From positions 71,249,448 to 71,313,447 of the forward strand of contig JAVGWX010000007.1 of assembly GCA_036924085.1 (NCBI GenBank): a stretch of DNA of 64,000 nucleotides, given 5' to 3'. The DNA comes from Ariolimax columbianus (taxonomy: Eukaryota; Mollusca; Gastropoda; Stylommatophora; Arionidae). The position numbers were made by a program, and so were the translations under genes. Positions 1-55,700 of the stretch are shown here, one piece after another (position 1 is the stretch's first letter; each line of letters starts with the position of its first letter). A model generated the notes under the pieces. It saw only the letters and a list, made by a program, of their open reading frames with translations. It was not told the DNA's origin and did no database searches.

Positions 1-2651
1 TAGTTTCTGTCTTCACCCCATTAATTCACATGTTATATTTGGCACAGGCTGTGACAAGAGTGTTATATGTTTTTGCGATATATTTTCATCATCCATCAAC
101 AGACACTGATCATAATGCAAAGAGCAATTAGTGTATTGAATTAGGTTCTACTTCTGCTGTCACAATTTGATTAGCCTCTGCTGCGATTTTGTCCATGTAG
201 GTGAACAGCAGAGGGAAAAGCATGTACACCTGCCTCACACCAAAAGTGTTGCTCAATCAAATGGTGTTATACTATAATGCTCTTATTATCTGTTATGGTT
301 GTCATTGAATAAAATAGGAGGCATTACTATTGCAGTGCCCCTTGTACATATTATTTATCCACAGTAGACTATAATTTAAAATCTGTATTGTAATTGATTC
401 TGAATTGGCATAATTTCTTATAGAATTTTAATTTCTATTTCTACTGTTGACGGCTTTTCTTAGTTAGATGTCCCATATTACCAGTGGCTTTTTTCTTCCA
501 TTCATTTACATTTTTTCTTTGTTGAGGCTCACTCTTAAGAAAGGGTGTTTTAATTAAATTTATACCATGTTAAAAGTAACAAATTTTCTGAAAACAGGCA
601 TCCGCCGCTTAAACAAGTTATGGACCAGAGCACTCTAAATCAGGTCCTCTCATTTATTTTAACTTACAAGTGTATTTTGGTCACGGAAAAAAGGTAATAT
701 ATATATAACTTGCAAATGTTAATACGCAGACTGAATGAAAATATGTCAAATCATTTAAGAGAAAAAGCAGCGAATAGAAACTTGTGGAAATATGACGAAA
801 TAAATAAAAAGTGTTGACCATACGTCAGTTGTATGTGTTCTGGTTATAGGTGAAAAATGCTGATATAAAGCACAGTAGAAAAGCAGGGGAACGCCTATAT
901 ATGGAGAAACGGGTGCGAAATATAAATGACATTTGAACTACCAAAACGTTTTCACCTCTTAAGGTTGCTTAATAATCATATTTCACGTGTCAGCCATATA
1001 GTGTTTGAAAGAAACAGCAATAATTAACCACCTTCTTTCACAGGTATAGTCACATCGCTCAGAAAATCAAATCAAGTGTTTCTCTAAACAAACAAATTGA
1101 ACATTTTTTTTGTAGAATTGAGTAATTTTGTTAAACAATTGGAGACTTTATTTTCTTAATTGTAATTCCTATACCAGTTATATGCCTTAGTGTGTGATGC
1201 ATTTTTTCAGTATAATTGAATAGCAAAAGTGGTAAAAGCAATTTAGCAGTGTAATTAAATTATATGCTATAGATATGTGAAAGTCGGTCAAAGATTTACT
1301 GTTAGCTTTCTTTATGCAATCTTGTACAACTTAAAGATGTCATAGATTACATATCACGTCATAACTGATAACAGAATCTGGTTGAGAAATTGCAGACATG
1401 GGTTACCAGATGTAACACATGTCAGGTCTAGCACATTGAGTCTTCTCTGCTTCATTGGATCAAATTACTGTTACAGGTATGAATTAGACAAGGACATGCC
1501 ATTAACATTAAATGATGTCCTTGGTGTTTGTCAGGATAACTGCTGTCAGGGCGATGAACTTTGATACATATTAACTTGATTGCACTATTCGTCTGTTAAA
1601 AAGAGTTCAATTTTCTTGCCTTTGCTCTGCTGTTGAGCTCGTACCCACTACAAGCTTGCAGGTAGACTTTGATATATTATCTTAATAGTGTCTGAATATC
1701 ATGGTGGTTGGGGTGCTTGTTTCTCACTGCAAAGTTGCCAGGTTCTTTTTTGGCATTTGTCCTGAAAATGACGTATATTGGAGCTTGGCTGCGATATCTG
1801 CGCGTTTTGTCTCGACACATCCAATTTCAGCACAGCATTTGTGGAACCCTGGTTTGCCTTACCTCTTTGATCTGTTAATCTCTTAACCAGGCTGCATGGT
1901 GGCAGCCTGTTATCAGGGCTACCATTTGGAGGTGGAATAGGGTCTAGGTCAGTTATGGGCCACTGACCCTGATGCAAGCAACCTACTCTGAGTCACTGTC
2001 TGCTGTCATCTCATTCACATCTGCTTTTTTGGTCATGTAACAGGCTCAATCCTTGGTCTCAACATGCTCCAGTCTACCCAGCTGTAAATGGTACCTGACT
2101 TACCATGAAGAAAGGAACTGGGTCACACCCCACCCCCCTTCCAAGACAAACCTAGTAAAATTAAGAAATTAAGTCCAACACTTTATCCATGGCAGCATTG
2201 TCTGCTATGAAAACATACTTGCGTCTGCATAGCCTTTTGATTGACTAATAAATGGACAAACCTTAAGTATCTCTCTCTACATCACACACATTCTCTCTCC
2301 CTTCAAAATTATCACCATCCAGAACAACACTGTTTTGCATGTGTGTGATTACTACTTTCTGTTTTAATCTCAATCTGTTTTCCCTGTCACTTCACTGAAT
2401 TGTTATTTACAATAGTTTGTTCTGTGTTATATAATAATATTTCTAGATTACTCTAGTACTAGCTGAAACCTAATCTGGGTTACCTCTTTAGCGCATGGCT
2501 ATCTTCCTGCACACTGATAACAGCCAAAAGCAAGTATAATGACAAATCTCTAGACTTACGTTCACTCCATACCTAACCTTGACGCTAGGTCAGACTATGT
2601 CCTTATATTATCTTGTATTGTAGCACATTTTTTGTTATTTTGTTTGTACAG
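1..2651. other. Upstream region or first intron, no gene found
   Basis: This AT-rich stretch lies before the first recognisable MTHFD1 exon. The missing first exon must carry the start codon and roughly 14 residues, but I found no convincing candidate here, so it may lie outside the window. Two short open stretches with acceptor-like borders (about 601-645 and 1472-1564) match nothing I recognise. A SINE-like scrap with a short pyrimidine/purine core related to other SINEs in the window lies near 2065-2125. Confidence 0.5.
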
Positions 2652-45895
<43,244 letters not shown>

Positions 45896-45959
45896 TTGGT
45901 TCATTCCATTATGTGGATGTTTACAGAAGAAACAGTAAGCTGCATATTATTTAAAACAT

Positions 45960-46985
45960 TGCTTTATCTTAATCAACCCATTCTTTGACAAGGTGGTTCG
46001 CCTTGTGAGGTCACAGCGCTTATGGTTGTGGGCACAGGTTGACCAACGAATGAGCAGCTTGTTGGATATAGGGTTACAGATATTGTTCATCTCTAGCGAG
46101 TCCTATATTTGTGAGGTCCTTTTTCTATTTTCATGGGTACCAGAAAGCAGTTCTGGAATGCCGGTGCTCATCTTTTCTTCTTATAGTATGGCCAGTCCAC
46201 TGATGGTTTGAATGATTTATATGCTGTAGAATATCTTTGACTTGTGACATTCTTTCGGGTGTCGCTGCCTGATTGTTAGTCTCATGAGACAATGCGCAAG
46301 TGGGGTATGCATTGTCCTTAGTTGGGTCAACAATTTATTTTTTAGTGGTTATTTTTCACTGCTGCAGCATGGAGCCAGTAGGATGACTGAATCGAAGAGG
46401 TCCGGATGTAGCCTGGCTTTATCTTTTAGCATCTGTCGCTGTTTAGATGGAGTTGATGGTGGGCCAACCTACTTATTTGTGACATTTGGCTTATGTTCTC
46501 CATACTGAGAAAATGGCCAAGTTAGACATAATCCCCCACATCTTCTAGGGATGCTTCACTTAAAAGCATTGGGTTGTGTTCTGCGAAACAGTTGCGCATG
46601 ACTTTATTTTATCTAGGTTGATCGTAAAGCCTGCCTTCTTAATCCAGCATTGCCAAGATCTTTGTCGCATCAAAGGGTGTCTCCGTGATTAATACAATAT
46701 CGTCTGAGGTGGCTGAATTGTCGACCATCTATCTCAATGCAAAATTTTGTCCAGTCGCAGTCTCGTCACCGAATCCAGGCAAGCAGAGAAAAGTTTGGGT
46801 AAGGTGGGGTCTGCTTGTTCTTAAACCTTTCTCTGTGGCGATTGTGAATGGACGAATGACTTGTGCACCCGCTGTGACACAGTTTCAGCATTTCTATGTA
46901 ACCTGAATCTACTCCTTGTTTCTCCAGTACTTTATGCACTGCACAGCTTATAATCATTTTCCAGAAAAGTTGTAATATAGAAACT
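45960..46985 (-). mobile_element. LINE relic in the convergent intergenic region
   Basis: Minus-strand frames give VLEKQGVDSGYIEMLKLCHS and SSIHNRHRERFKNK (46970-46800), then worn IDGRQFSHLR text (46720) and C-terminal pieces down to about 45970. Near 46265-46300 is a TTAGTCTCATGAGACAATG motif shared with the 3' end at 59735. Confidence 0.65.
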
Positions 46986-46989
46986 TTAA

Positions 46990-48536
46990 AAACAATGACC
47001 AAGATATATAGATAATATTTATTGTTATGCACCAAAGGATAATGTCAAAAAGATGAATTTAAAGAGAAAATTAGAGAGACAATGTAATACTTGTTTTAAA
47101 AACAAAATACTTGTAGAAAAGTTGATTTGACAAAGATTAAAATCAAAATTTAATTAAAAAAATTTTTTCTTTTATATTGCAGCAACAGTGATGGAATGTA
47201 TCATAGAACAAACTGCAATAATACACTGTACACACAACAGCAGGGATAAATGTGTCATTCGCGCAAGGAGTTCACAACAAACCAACATGTTGGGACAGCA
47301 CAAAGGAGATCTAATGTAGATGAGTACGACGGTAACATATGTGACATAAGATAGTCAGTGATATATCTGATAGTATATAAGAGATGACTAGGACAAAAAA
47401 ATGTACAGGATAGGATGTGTAAGTACAACTAACAGCAGTAATCTAATCTAATCTGAGGGGTTGTAATACAACTTGACTAGATAATGGGCACTGAATATTC
47501 TAGTGGGAATAGTTTTCATTATCTCAATGTATTTGTTCCATGAGATTTTGTTAATGTTATGCTTTTTCATGTTTTCAATTATATTTTTCAGTTACTGAAG
47601 TTTACAAAAACCAAGTATTATTTTTATTATATCATTACATTTGTATTACCTTGCATTGAAATTAAACTACAATAGTAATAGCACAATATTTTTTTTTCCC
47701 TACTCACTCTTTTTTATATGTAATTGGCCTATTAAAATTGTCTCATTGGATATTCAGCCTCCAGTCATTTCTTCCACCAATGCATGTATGTATAACTGGT
47801 TTTATTTTGTATTTTTTGTGGAATTCTTCAGTTATGCCTATTTCTCAAACATTTTGCATGGGCGTACAATCGGGAAACAAACTGACAATTTTATTAATTA
47901 TTTAAGTAAGTTTATGTTGTGTTCAAGCTGGTATAATAAAAGAGTAAATACATGTATGATGACACTGTCTTCCATTACAAGTCAATAATATTAAAGTAAT
48001 ATTAAATCATAAACATAATAAGGCCTTACACTGTATGAAGCACAAGATAAAGCAAGCCAAGTCTTTCTACTATTGAGAATTGCCTAAAGCTGCATTAATT
48101 CCATTGAAATATTTCTAAACATTGTGATTTGGGTAAAAATTGTAACATGGTGTCATTTGTTGAGAGATCAGTTGAATTGTTTGGATTGGTGAAAGTGTTA
48201 TTAAAGTTGGTGGAAAGCTGGTTCTAAAGAAACAAGATGTTAATGTGTTTCCCCTCACCAAATTGAATGCTAGAGGATGATATTGCACACCACCAGGTAT
48301 GTCACAAAGGACTGCTATATTCATACAAAATGCAACAACTGCAAGAGGACATGATTGGACTCACTAGGTCAACTGCAAAGGTTTCTTTATTGTAAAACAT
48401 CACATATTGATTACAATTTGATTTAATCTTCTTATTAATAATCAGACTCCCTGAGTGATTAGCTCTTGGGGATTCTAGATTAATAGTACTGGTGGTCCTG
48501 TGGCTTTCCTTCCTACTCGGGTCAGAAGTCAAGACA
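46990..48536. other. Intergenic stretch, possible 3' UTR
   Basis: AT-rich. AATAAA occurs at 47935-47940 (plus strand). No coding similarity recognised. Confidence 0.4.
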
Positions 48537-48680
48537 TTCACTATCAAATATGTTATAATTTTGACCAGTTCATTTGATTCACTATCAAATATATTATCAT
48601 TTTGACCAGTTGATTTGATTCACTATCAAATATATTCTAATTTTGGCCAGTTGATTTGATTTACTATCAAAAATGTTAAT
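48537..48680. repeat. 41-bp minisatellite, about 3.4 units
   Basis: Units start TTCACTATCAAATAT and end CCAGTTGATTTGA at 48537, 48578, 48619 and 48660. Confidence 0.92.
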
Positions 48681-49598
48681 TCACTGCTACAGAGTATTAA
48701 ACTACCAATAGTATTTTAAGCACAAATGTACAGTAATATTCGTTTAACATCATCTGGGTCAGCAATGTTCCATTATCACTATTTTCATCTTTTTCTGTAC
48801 TCAGATTTTAAGCAGTAACTAACAGCAGTTGTTATGGAATTATTACAGTGCTAAACAGGGTAGTGCTATATTATTTTCATATGATTGCATTTATACATTT
48901 TTTGAGTGACAGTTGATTCACAGTATTGCAGCAATGTATAAAACTCATGTTTTTATCCATTGGTTATGATTGATGTATATGGGTTGTGGTTAATTCTTTT
49001 GTTGCCTTTGAATGAATAATGGTGATATTCCAGATCAATAAAATAATAGACATTAAAAACTGGCCTTGATAACTTCATTTCATCCCAAACATGCATGCTG
49101 ACATTCTAAGCTGTACACACAAGTATTGATATAACAACATTGGTATATCTGATACACAATATGAAAGTCAGGCCATGGATATTGGATATGTCTGTTTATA
49201 TGAGTCATCGTGTGACAAGAGATGAAGCACTGAACACATAATTCCACATGGCATATATTAGATTCTATACCGACATGGTGAGTTAGACTGCTTGCTTTAA
49301 TTTTAGTAAAGGTCTTATGGCGAAGGTGCACCATTTCAGCCAGTCTCTTTGGTGACCTAAACTCTTCAGCTGCACTAGGCACCAAATAGGGCTGCATTTC
49401 GAGCAAACTACAAAACTCACCAAATGGGCTGCATTTCAAACAAACTACAAGACTGTCGACATTAAAAAAAAAATGTCTTATAATTAGCATCATGTCATTC
49501 TTAATTGTAAAAAATCATCTGTGGTGCCCTAATGGCCTATGAACTTTCAGCAACAAAAAAAAACCATGTGTCAATACAGATTGACAACCTTTGCTGCA

Positions 49599-49770
49599 TC
49601 ACTTGTCATGTTTTAGAGCCTCTTTGACGCTGAGAGGAGACAACTTGTTCTTGTGTTTCTGTACAAAACCACGGACAGCCTTTGGGTCTATTCTGTAATA
49701 CTGCCTCAGTGCCCAGCCAATCGCTTTCCGTATGAAAAATTCATCTTCATCAGCGACGTTCAGACAGTAC
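49599..49770 (-). CDS. AlkD-like gene, last exon (residues 339-395 and stop)
   Basis: Encodes ADEDEFFIRKAIGWALRQYY, then FVQKHKNKLSPLSVKEALKH, the C-terminal helices of the fold, and stops TGA at 49601-49599. Acceptor gatcag. Confidence 0.93.
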
Positions 49771-52700
49771 CTGATCAGATGCAAAGTAAAAGAATCTAGA
49801 AAACACTTCATAGTCATAATTTCTTGTTACCTCCCCACTTTAGGGTAGAACAGGAGCATCCAAGTTAACTAAGCTATTTCTTGTAGCACAAAGGTATGAA
49901 AGAAATAAACAGCTCTGTATAGTTTAGTGCTGGGAAGTATTATTTTTCTGTTTCAATTGTTCTTTTCCATGGTGTACCTTTGTCAGCCTTTATAATCATG
50001 CATTGAGAAAATATTTATTCCATTAAAAAAAAAAAACCAGTTTATTGAACACGGATCATATGTATATCATTTCTGCCTTATATGTTCCAGGATATGCATT
50101 TGTTGTTTTTAGACAGTAGTTTCTACCTTATATGTTCTAAGGATTACCGTTTATTGTTTGACAGTTTCTCCCTTATGTGTTTCAGGATTTCCGTTTGTTT
50201 TTAGACAGTAGTTTCTGCCTTATAAGTTCCAGAATTTCTATTTGTTTTGTTTTTAAAAGTACGAGGGGTATTCAAGTTAAACTATAACTTTTTTTTGTAA
50301 GGGAAAAAATAATAATTTTAAAGTGGCCATTTATTTTTCGATACAATCTCCTGCAACGTTTATGCACTTGTCCCAGCATTTAAGTAATGCTTTAAATGCT
50401 TCAGCGTAGAAAATATGTCTGAACCAATCCAGAACAACCCGTTTCACTTCATCATCAATACTGAAATGCTGATCCAGGAATTCTTTTAGGGGTCCAAACA
50501 GGTGGAAATCGCTTGGAGGGAGGTCTGGTCTATAAAGTGGATATGGTACCTCCCAGTCGAGTTGCTGCAGATGGTACATAGTGCAGTGAGCTGGATGAGG
50601 TCAAACAGGCTTGAACTATTCTCTACCGGTCAAAAGCTGCTGTCTTGGCACCCAACGTGCACTAACCTTCCGAAAATGTTCATGAATAATAGTGATTGCA
50701 GTCTTCTATAAATTTCTGCAGGTTTCATGCCTTCTTTCACAAGAAACTTCATCACAACACGCTGTTCCATGCGAGTACTAACAGTGTCATCCACTATTTT
50801 TATTTATCTGCCATGTGAATGGGCCACCTAGCAGTAATTGGACACAGATGCCCCTAACTAATGATAGTAGTTGCAGCATGCTATAACCCATTAAGATTGA
50901 GAACAAAAAGTCCCGGCTTGATTTGAACGTCCCTCATAGTTTCTGCTTTATATGTTCCAGGATTTCCATTTGTTAATAGTTTCTGCCATATATGTTCAAG
51001 GTTCTCCATTTATAGTTGGTGTAAGATGCTCGGGATCGATCTTGATATTTATAGTCATTCAGTAATTTTATTGTTGGCTACATAGCTGAATACGCTTGGA
51101 CATCATTTACCACACACAACATGGAAGTTGCTGAACAGACTGACTCTGAACTGGTGCAAGAGGAATATGAAACGATGGGGATATACAGATGATAAGTGAT
51201 TGTGGAGCAATAGAGGACCCTGATGACCTGCCCCAACCTCCAGGAAACATGCAATAGGTGTGACATGCTGGAGGCAAATGATAAGGCAATCCGTGATACT
51301 GTATAACGCGGTGCTTGGACACGGACAGTAAGTATTGTTGATTTTAGAAATACACTACTAGCAAACAGATTCCGCCCTCCCTCCCTTATATCTTTAACTC
51401 AGGCACTCCTCGTATGTTAATTGCACTTTTGGCTCTGTATTCTACTTTTAGTTCTAGACTCGTTGGTATATGATACTTCAGGATAATACTTGACTTGCAA
51501 GGAAAGTTTACATTGTTTGCAAAAATAAATACAGCCATAAGCAAAAAAATATTCTGGAGTTGATTCAGCAACCCCCTGGATTAATAGGTTAAAGTAGTCG
51601 CTTATCATACACTGCCGTCAGTGATGAATTATTAAATACTTAAAAATGTTAAGTCTCAGCCTTGTGTGATGAACACTTACCTTCTTTGCTGCCTTGACTT
51701 ACCCAACAGTACCCATTTGCAGCTGGTGCGTATTACTACATGGGATCGCAGTGGTAACATTGCAGTGCGAATCAAACTCTCTAAACATTATACCACTCTA
51801 AGATAGAAATATTGCCTGTATTCAGCTCACCTAAACAGCCTGTCAGCATCTGTGTCCTTCTTATATGACAGCTGATACAGTATAGATACACGACACACCC
51901 AGAAACATGAGCTAGTGTTCCATTTGTCCATCTCAGGAAGCAGCTCAGTTGGGTACTTTTGAATTAACCGTCCTACAACTATAACAAATGATATCAGAGA
52001 CTATTATAACAATATGTTCCTTGATTATAAATTTAATCAATAAAAGCATAATGAGATGCACTTGTATATAGGGACAGAAATTTAAGTTATTGAACATTTG
52101 GCACAAATCATGATACAAATCATGAGGTGTATATATGGTAAAAATCTGAAAAGTAGTCTGAATATGGTAAAAATCATGATGGATGCATGTGAAGATGGTA
52201 TGTGATATTGTATAAACTAATGAAGGTGGTATTTTAATATGGTAAAAATCTTAAAAGCAGTACTGTATGTGGATATGGTTAAAAACCTTAAAAGTAGTAT
52301 CATATGTGGATATGGTAAATATCTTAAAAATAGTGCTGTATGTGAATATTGTAAACATCTTAAAAGTAGTACCGTATGTGGGCGCAAGAGGAGGAGGATA
52401 AAAAGTAGCGCAGTTAATCCTTACTAAAAATAGCGCTAGCAAAATAAATTATGCCATCGTCTACGATGGACGGCGGCCTTTGCCTTTGCAATTTGTGCAG
52501 TAGCAAATCTCCCTTATTTGACAACTTGACTACATAGAATTCCTTTCAGTCTGCTAGTATTTATTCTCTTTCTCAATCTTTACCAAGTAATTTGTATCAC
52601 ATCTCAGTGGATGTCTGTTTTCATTGCGTCTGCTGCAATACCATTGGGGACAGTTGCATTACCATTTCTCAAGATAATTTCGTTTTTGTTTGGTTTTGTG

Positions 52701-55700
52701 AAATTACCTGGCAGTTTCATTTCTGCAGACTGAATGCTTATGTTAATAACATTTCCTTCCTTATCTTTAATAAAGCCATTTACTTGCTTATATTTTTCTG
52801 TTAGTTTCATGTACAGTTGTATAGGTCTTTCTTAATTCCTTTTGGTGCTGCTTGCTCTGCCTCACTTGTCAACTCATCAATGTATTTTCTCATGTCTCTT
52901 CTGGTGATCTTTCTTGCTTTAGCATTTCTGATTTTGCTTGTGTTCAAATCTGCTTTCTTCGTGTTTCTTTATTTTATCTTTGCTATAGTTACTGTTGTTA
53001 TGTATATTTTGTATTGACATTCTATTTTACCCACACTATTGGAAGTTTGTGAGGAGTAAATGAATGAGCAAAGACCACCCCAATAGAAGGCTTGTTGAAA
53101 AATAGCAAAAGCAGAGAATAAAACAAAAGTCAGTCCTCCACCACGTCAGTAAGATTAAAGACAGATATCACGTCCTGGACAAAAGACAAGAAACACAGAG
53201 CAACAAGAAATTTACCACTACATACATGTTTAAAAATGCCAGAAATAAAAAAAAAATAACAGATAATACAAGAAGTGCTGATCCAGTCAGTCTTATGAGA
53301 GCATCACAGAAGAATGAATACATGTCTATAATGATGGGTCTGCTTTTAAGGCCACCATTAAAGCGGAATATGGAGTCTACATAGAGTATCCAGACAACAT
53401 CTGATGAGCTGTTTGATGCCTGTGGGGAGATATGTTCAAATTATGAGGCAGAAATAACAGCATTGGAAGTAGCTCTGTACCACTTGAGGACTATTTGATG
53501 CTTTCCCATAAAAAGCCCAAAGTATCAAAATCTCTACAGACTCATTATCTGCCCTTCAAGCTCTGGAAGACAGTGGTCACGGCAGGCCTAAACTTACCCA
53601 AATATCCCTGATGCCAACCAACTTCTCACATACCATGAAGTCAGAATAGTTATACAATGGATCCCTGGTCACTCAAATACACCTCGCAGTGACAAGGCAG
53701 ACAGACTGGCTAAGAAGGGAGCAAGTCAAGAACAATAATACACACCTACAAACAACTACTGAAGACTCTGAACAAAGAGGCCTGGCTGAATAGACGGACA
53801 ATGGGAAATACTAGGAGACACATCTACAAACATATGGCCATCCCAAAGACAACATCAACCTCCTGAAAAAAAGAGACCAAAGCACCATTTTCCGACTTCG
53901 CACTCAACACATACAACTTAACAGCCACTTGAACAGAATCCAACCAGAACATGCTCCAGAGTGCCGGCTGTGCACCCATCCCTATGAAACTGTTGAATAT
54001 CATCTTTTTGAATGTCCGGCCCTTGCGGGTGTTAGGAAAGAGCTCCGAGGCCAGACAAGTGGAATACTTTGTATGGAACTAAACAACAGCTTACAAACAC
54101 TTGCAGATACCACTATATAGTATTGGGCCAAAAACAGGAGCCCATAGGCCGCTGGATCAATAACCAACCAACCCACACTATCTCCACAAACCTTATTCCA
54201 TATATGAAGATACTTCGAAAAAAAACCTACAAATTTTGTTCTTCCAAATTTAGTAAGAAAAGACGACATTAATCCTCTAGGTAAAAAAAAGGCTCTTGGT
54301 TGTGCATGTATCCAATCAGGCACAACCTGCTTTAGTTTTTCACACGTCATTTTCATTTGAGAGTCAGCTGGTATGGCAGCTTGTGGAACTGGAGCACATG
54401 GATGATGTAGTGTGCTGAGCTTTGACTGATGTCAGAAGTGCTGCGATTTCATTCACTGTTACCCTGCAATTATCCATAATGATGTGTTTAACTGTTTCAA
54501 TCAACTCTGGTGTCAGCACTTGATGTGCTTAGCCTGGTCGAGAACAGTCTGTCACTCAACTCACATTGTGTCTTCCTGCTCTACTCATACAATTACTGAG
54601 GTTACAGGCATGCATCACTACTGAACCTTCACTAGCCTATGAATTTAGATATGTGTCGCCCCTTCATTTCTAAAAAAAATAGATGCCAGAATGCTGCTCC
54701 TCTTTGGTGAATGTCAGTAGTGGGATGAATTTTTATTGCATTTTTAAGGTTTTCATTAGAAGCCCCTTTGTCTTTTGTATCTGTTGCCAATGCTCTTCTG
54801 TCATCTTTTTCTTCTAGTTATTATACCTATTTGATATTGTGACTTTAAATTTATTTCGTATGTCCTTGTTCCTGAGGAATCCGATATTTAATTGTTTTTC
54901 GTGCTTACATGTTGTTGAATACCATTTGAGTTTAATTTTAGTTAGTGGGCTAACATTTCTACAGGTTGAGGTAGCTGGCCTCATGCCCAACTCTTCTTAG
55001 TCGCCTCTTAGGACATGCTTCTATTGTTTGTTCCCCTTTTAGGCCCCAACCATATATGGGAGACAATTACATTTTCTAATTACCATTAGGTGAGAGTGAA
55101 TCCACAGTGTCCCACCAGCTGGATGGGTGTTCAATGAATACCTTCACAAAGTTCAGTGTTTTCAAAGCCAGGTCACCTGTGGACAGGTCATGATCTTCGT
55201 AGATACGAAATATTTCTCTCTCAAGGAGTCCAACAGTAAAGTATTGAAACTCTCTTTCTGGTGAGAACCAAGTCTGGTGAGCCAGTGTGCGTAGGTCACT
55301 TGAACTAAGGTTTTGGACATCTTCCCAGAGCTGTGACAGAAAGATACAAACACAAATATTGCACATCTTTACAATCTTCTAACGTCTCTTGAAGCCCCCA
55401 CACACATATTTATTGAAGCCAAATACAACTTTGCACACCATATTACAGAATCCCTTGTCAATAAGCATGAAACCATCACGTAAGAAAATGTCAAAAATTA
55501 CTAGCACAGGGTGGGAAACAATTTTCCACTCAAACAAAATAAACACTACTAGGGCTGTATTGAAAATCCAATGAAACCTTGCATTGCCAAATAAATTGAA
55601 TGCAACAGAATACAACAAATACTGAACGATAAACTTAATACTACATGCATCTAAAATTCTATTAAAGATAATTACGGAGAGAATCGATGGTAAGATAGAG

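Noticed and set aside
601..645. Acceptor-like site followed by a short open stretch (HPPLKQVMDQSTLNQ)
   Set aside because: It does not resemble the start of a C1-THF synthase, and no partner exon was found. It could belong to another gene but there is nothing to support it.
1472..1564. Open stretch YELDKDMPLTLNDVLG after a tacag
   Set aside because: I recognise no family, and it ends at a stop with no partner exon. Chance is as likely.
52239..52427. Plus-strand open frame of 62 codons with a repeated peptide
   Set aside because: It is an effect of the 36-37-bp array.
52592..53052. Plus-strand hydrophobic open frames of about 65-70 codons
   Set aside because: T-rich intron sequence gives hydrophobic frames by composition. 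No family or splice support.
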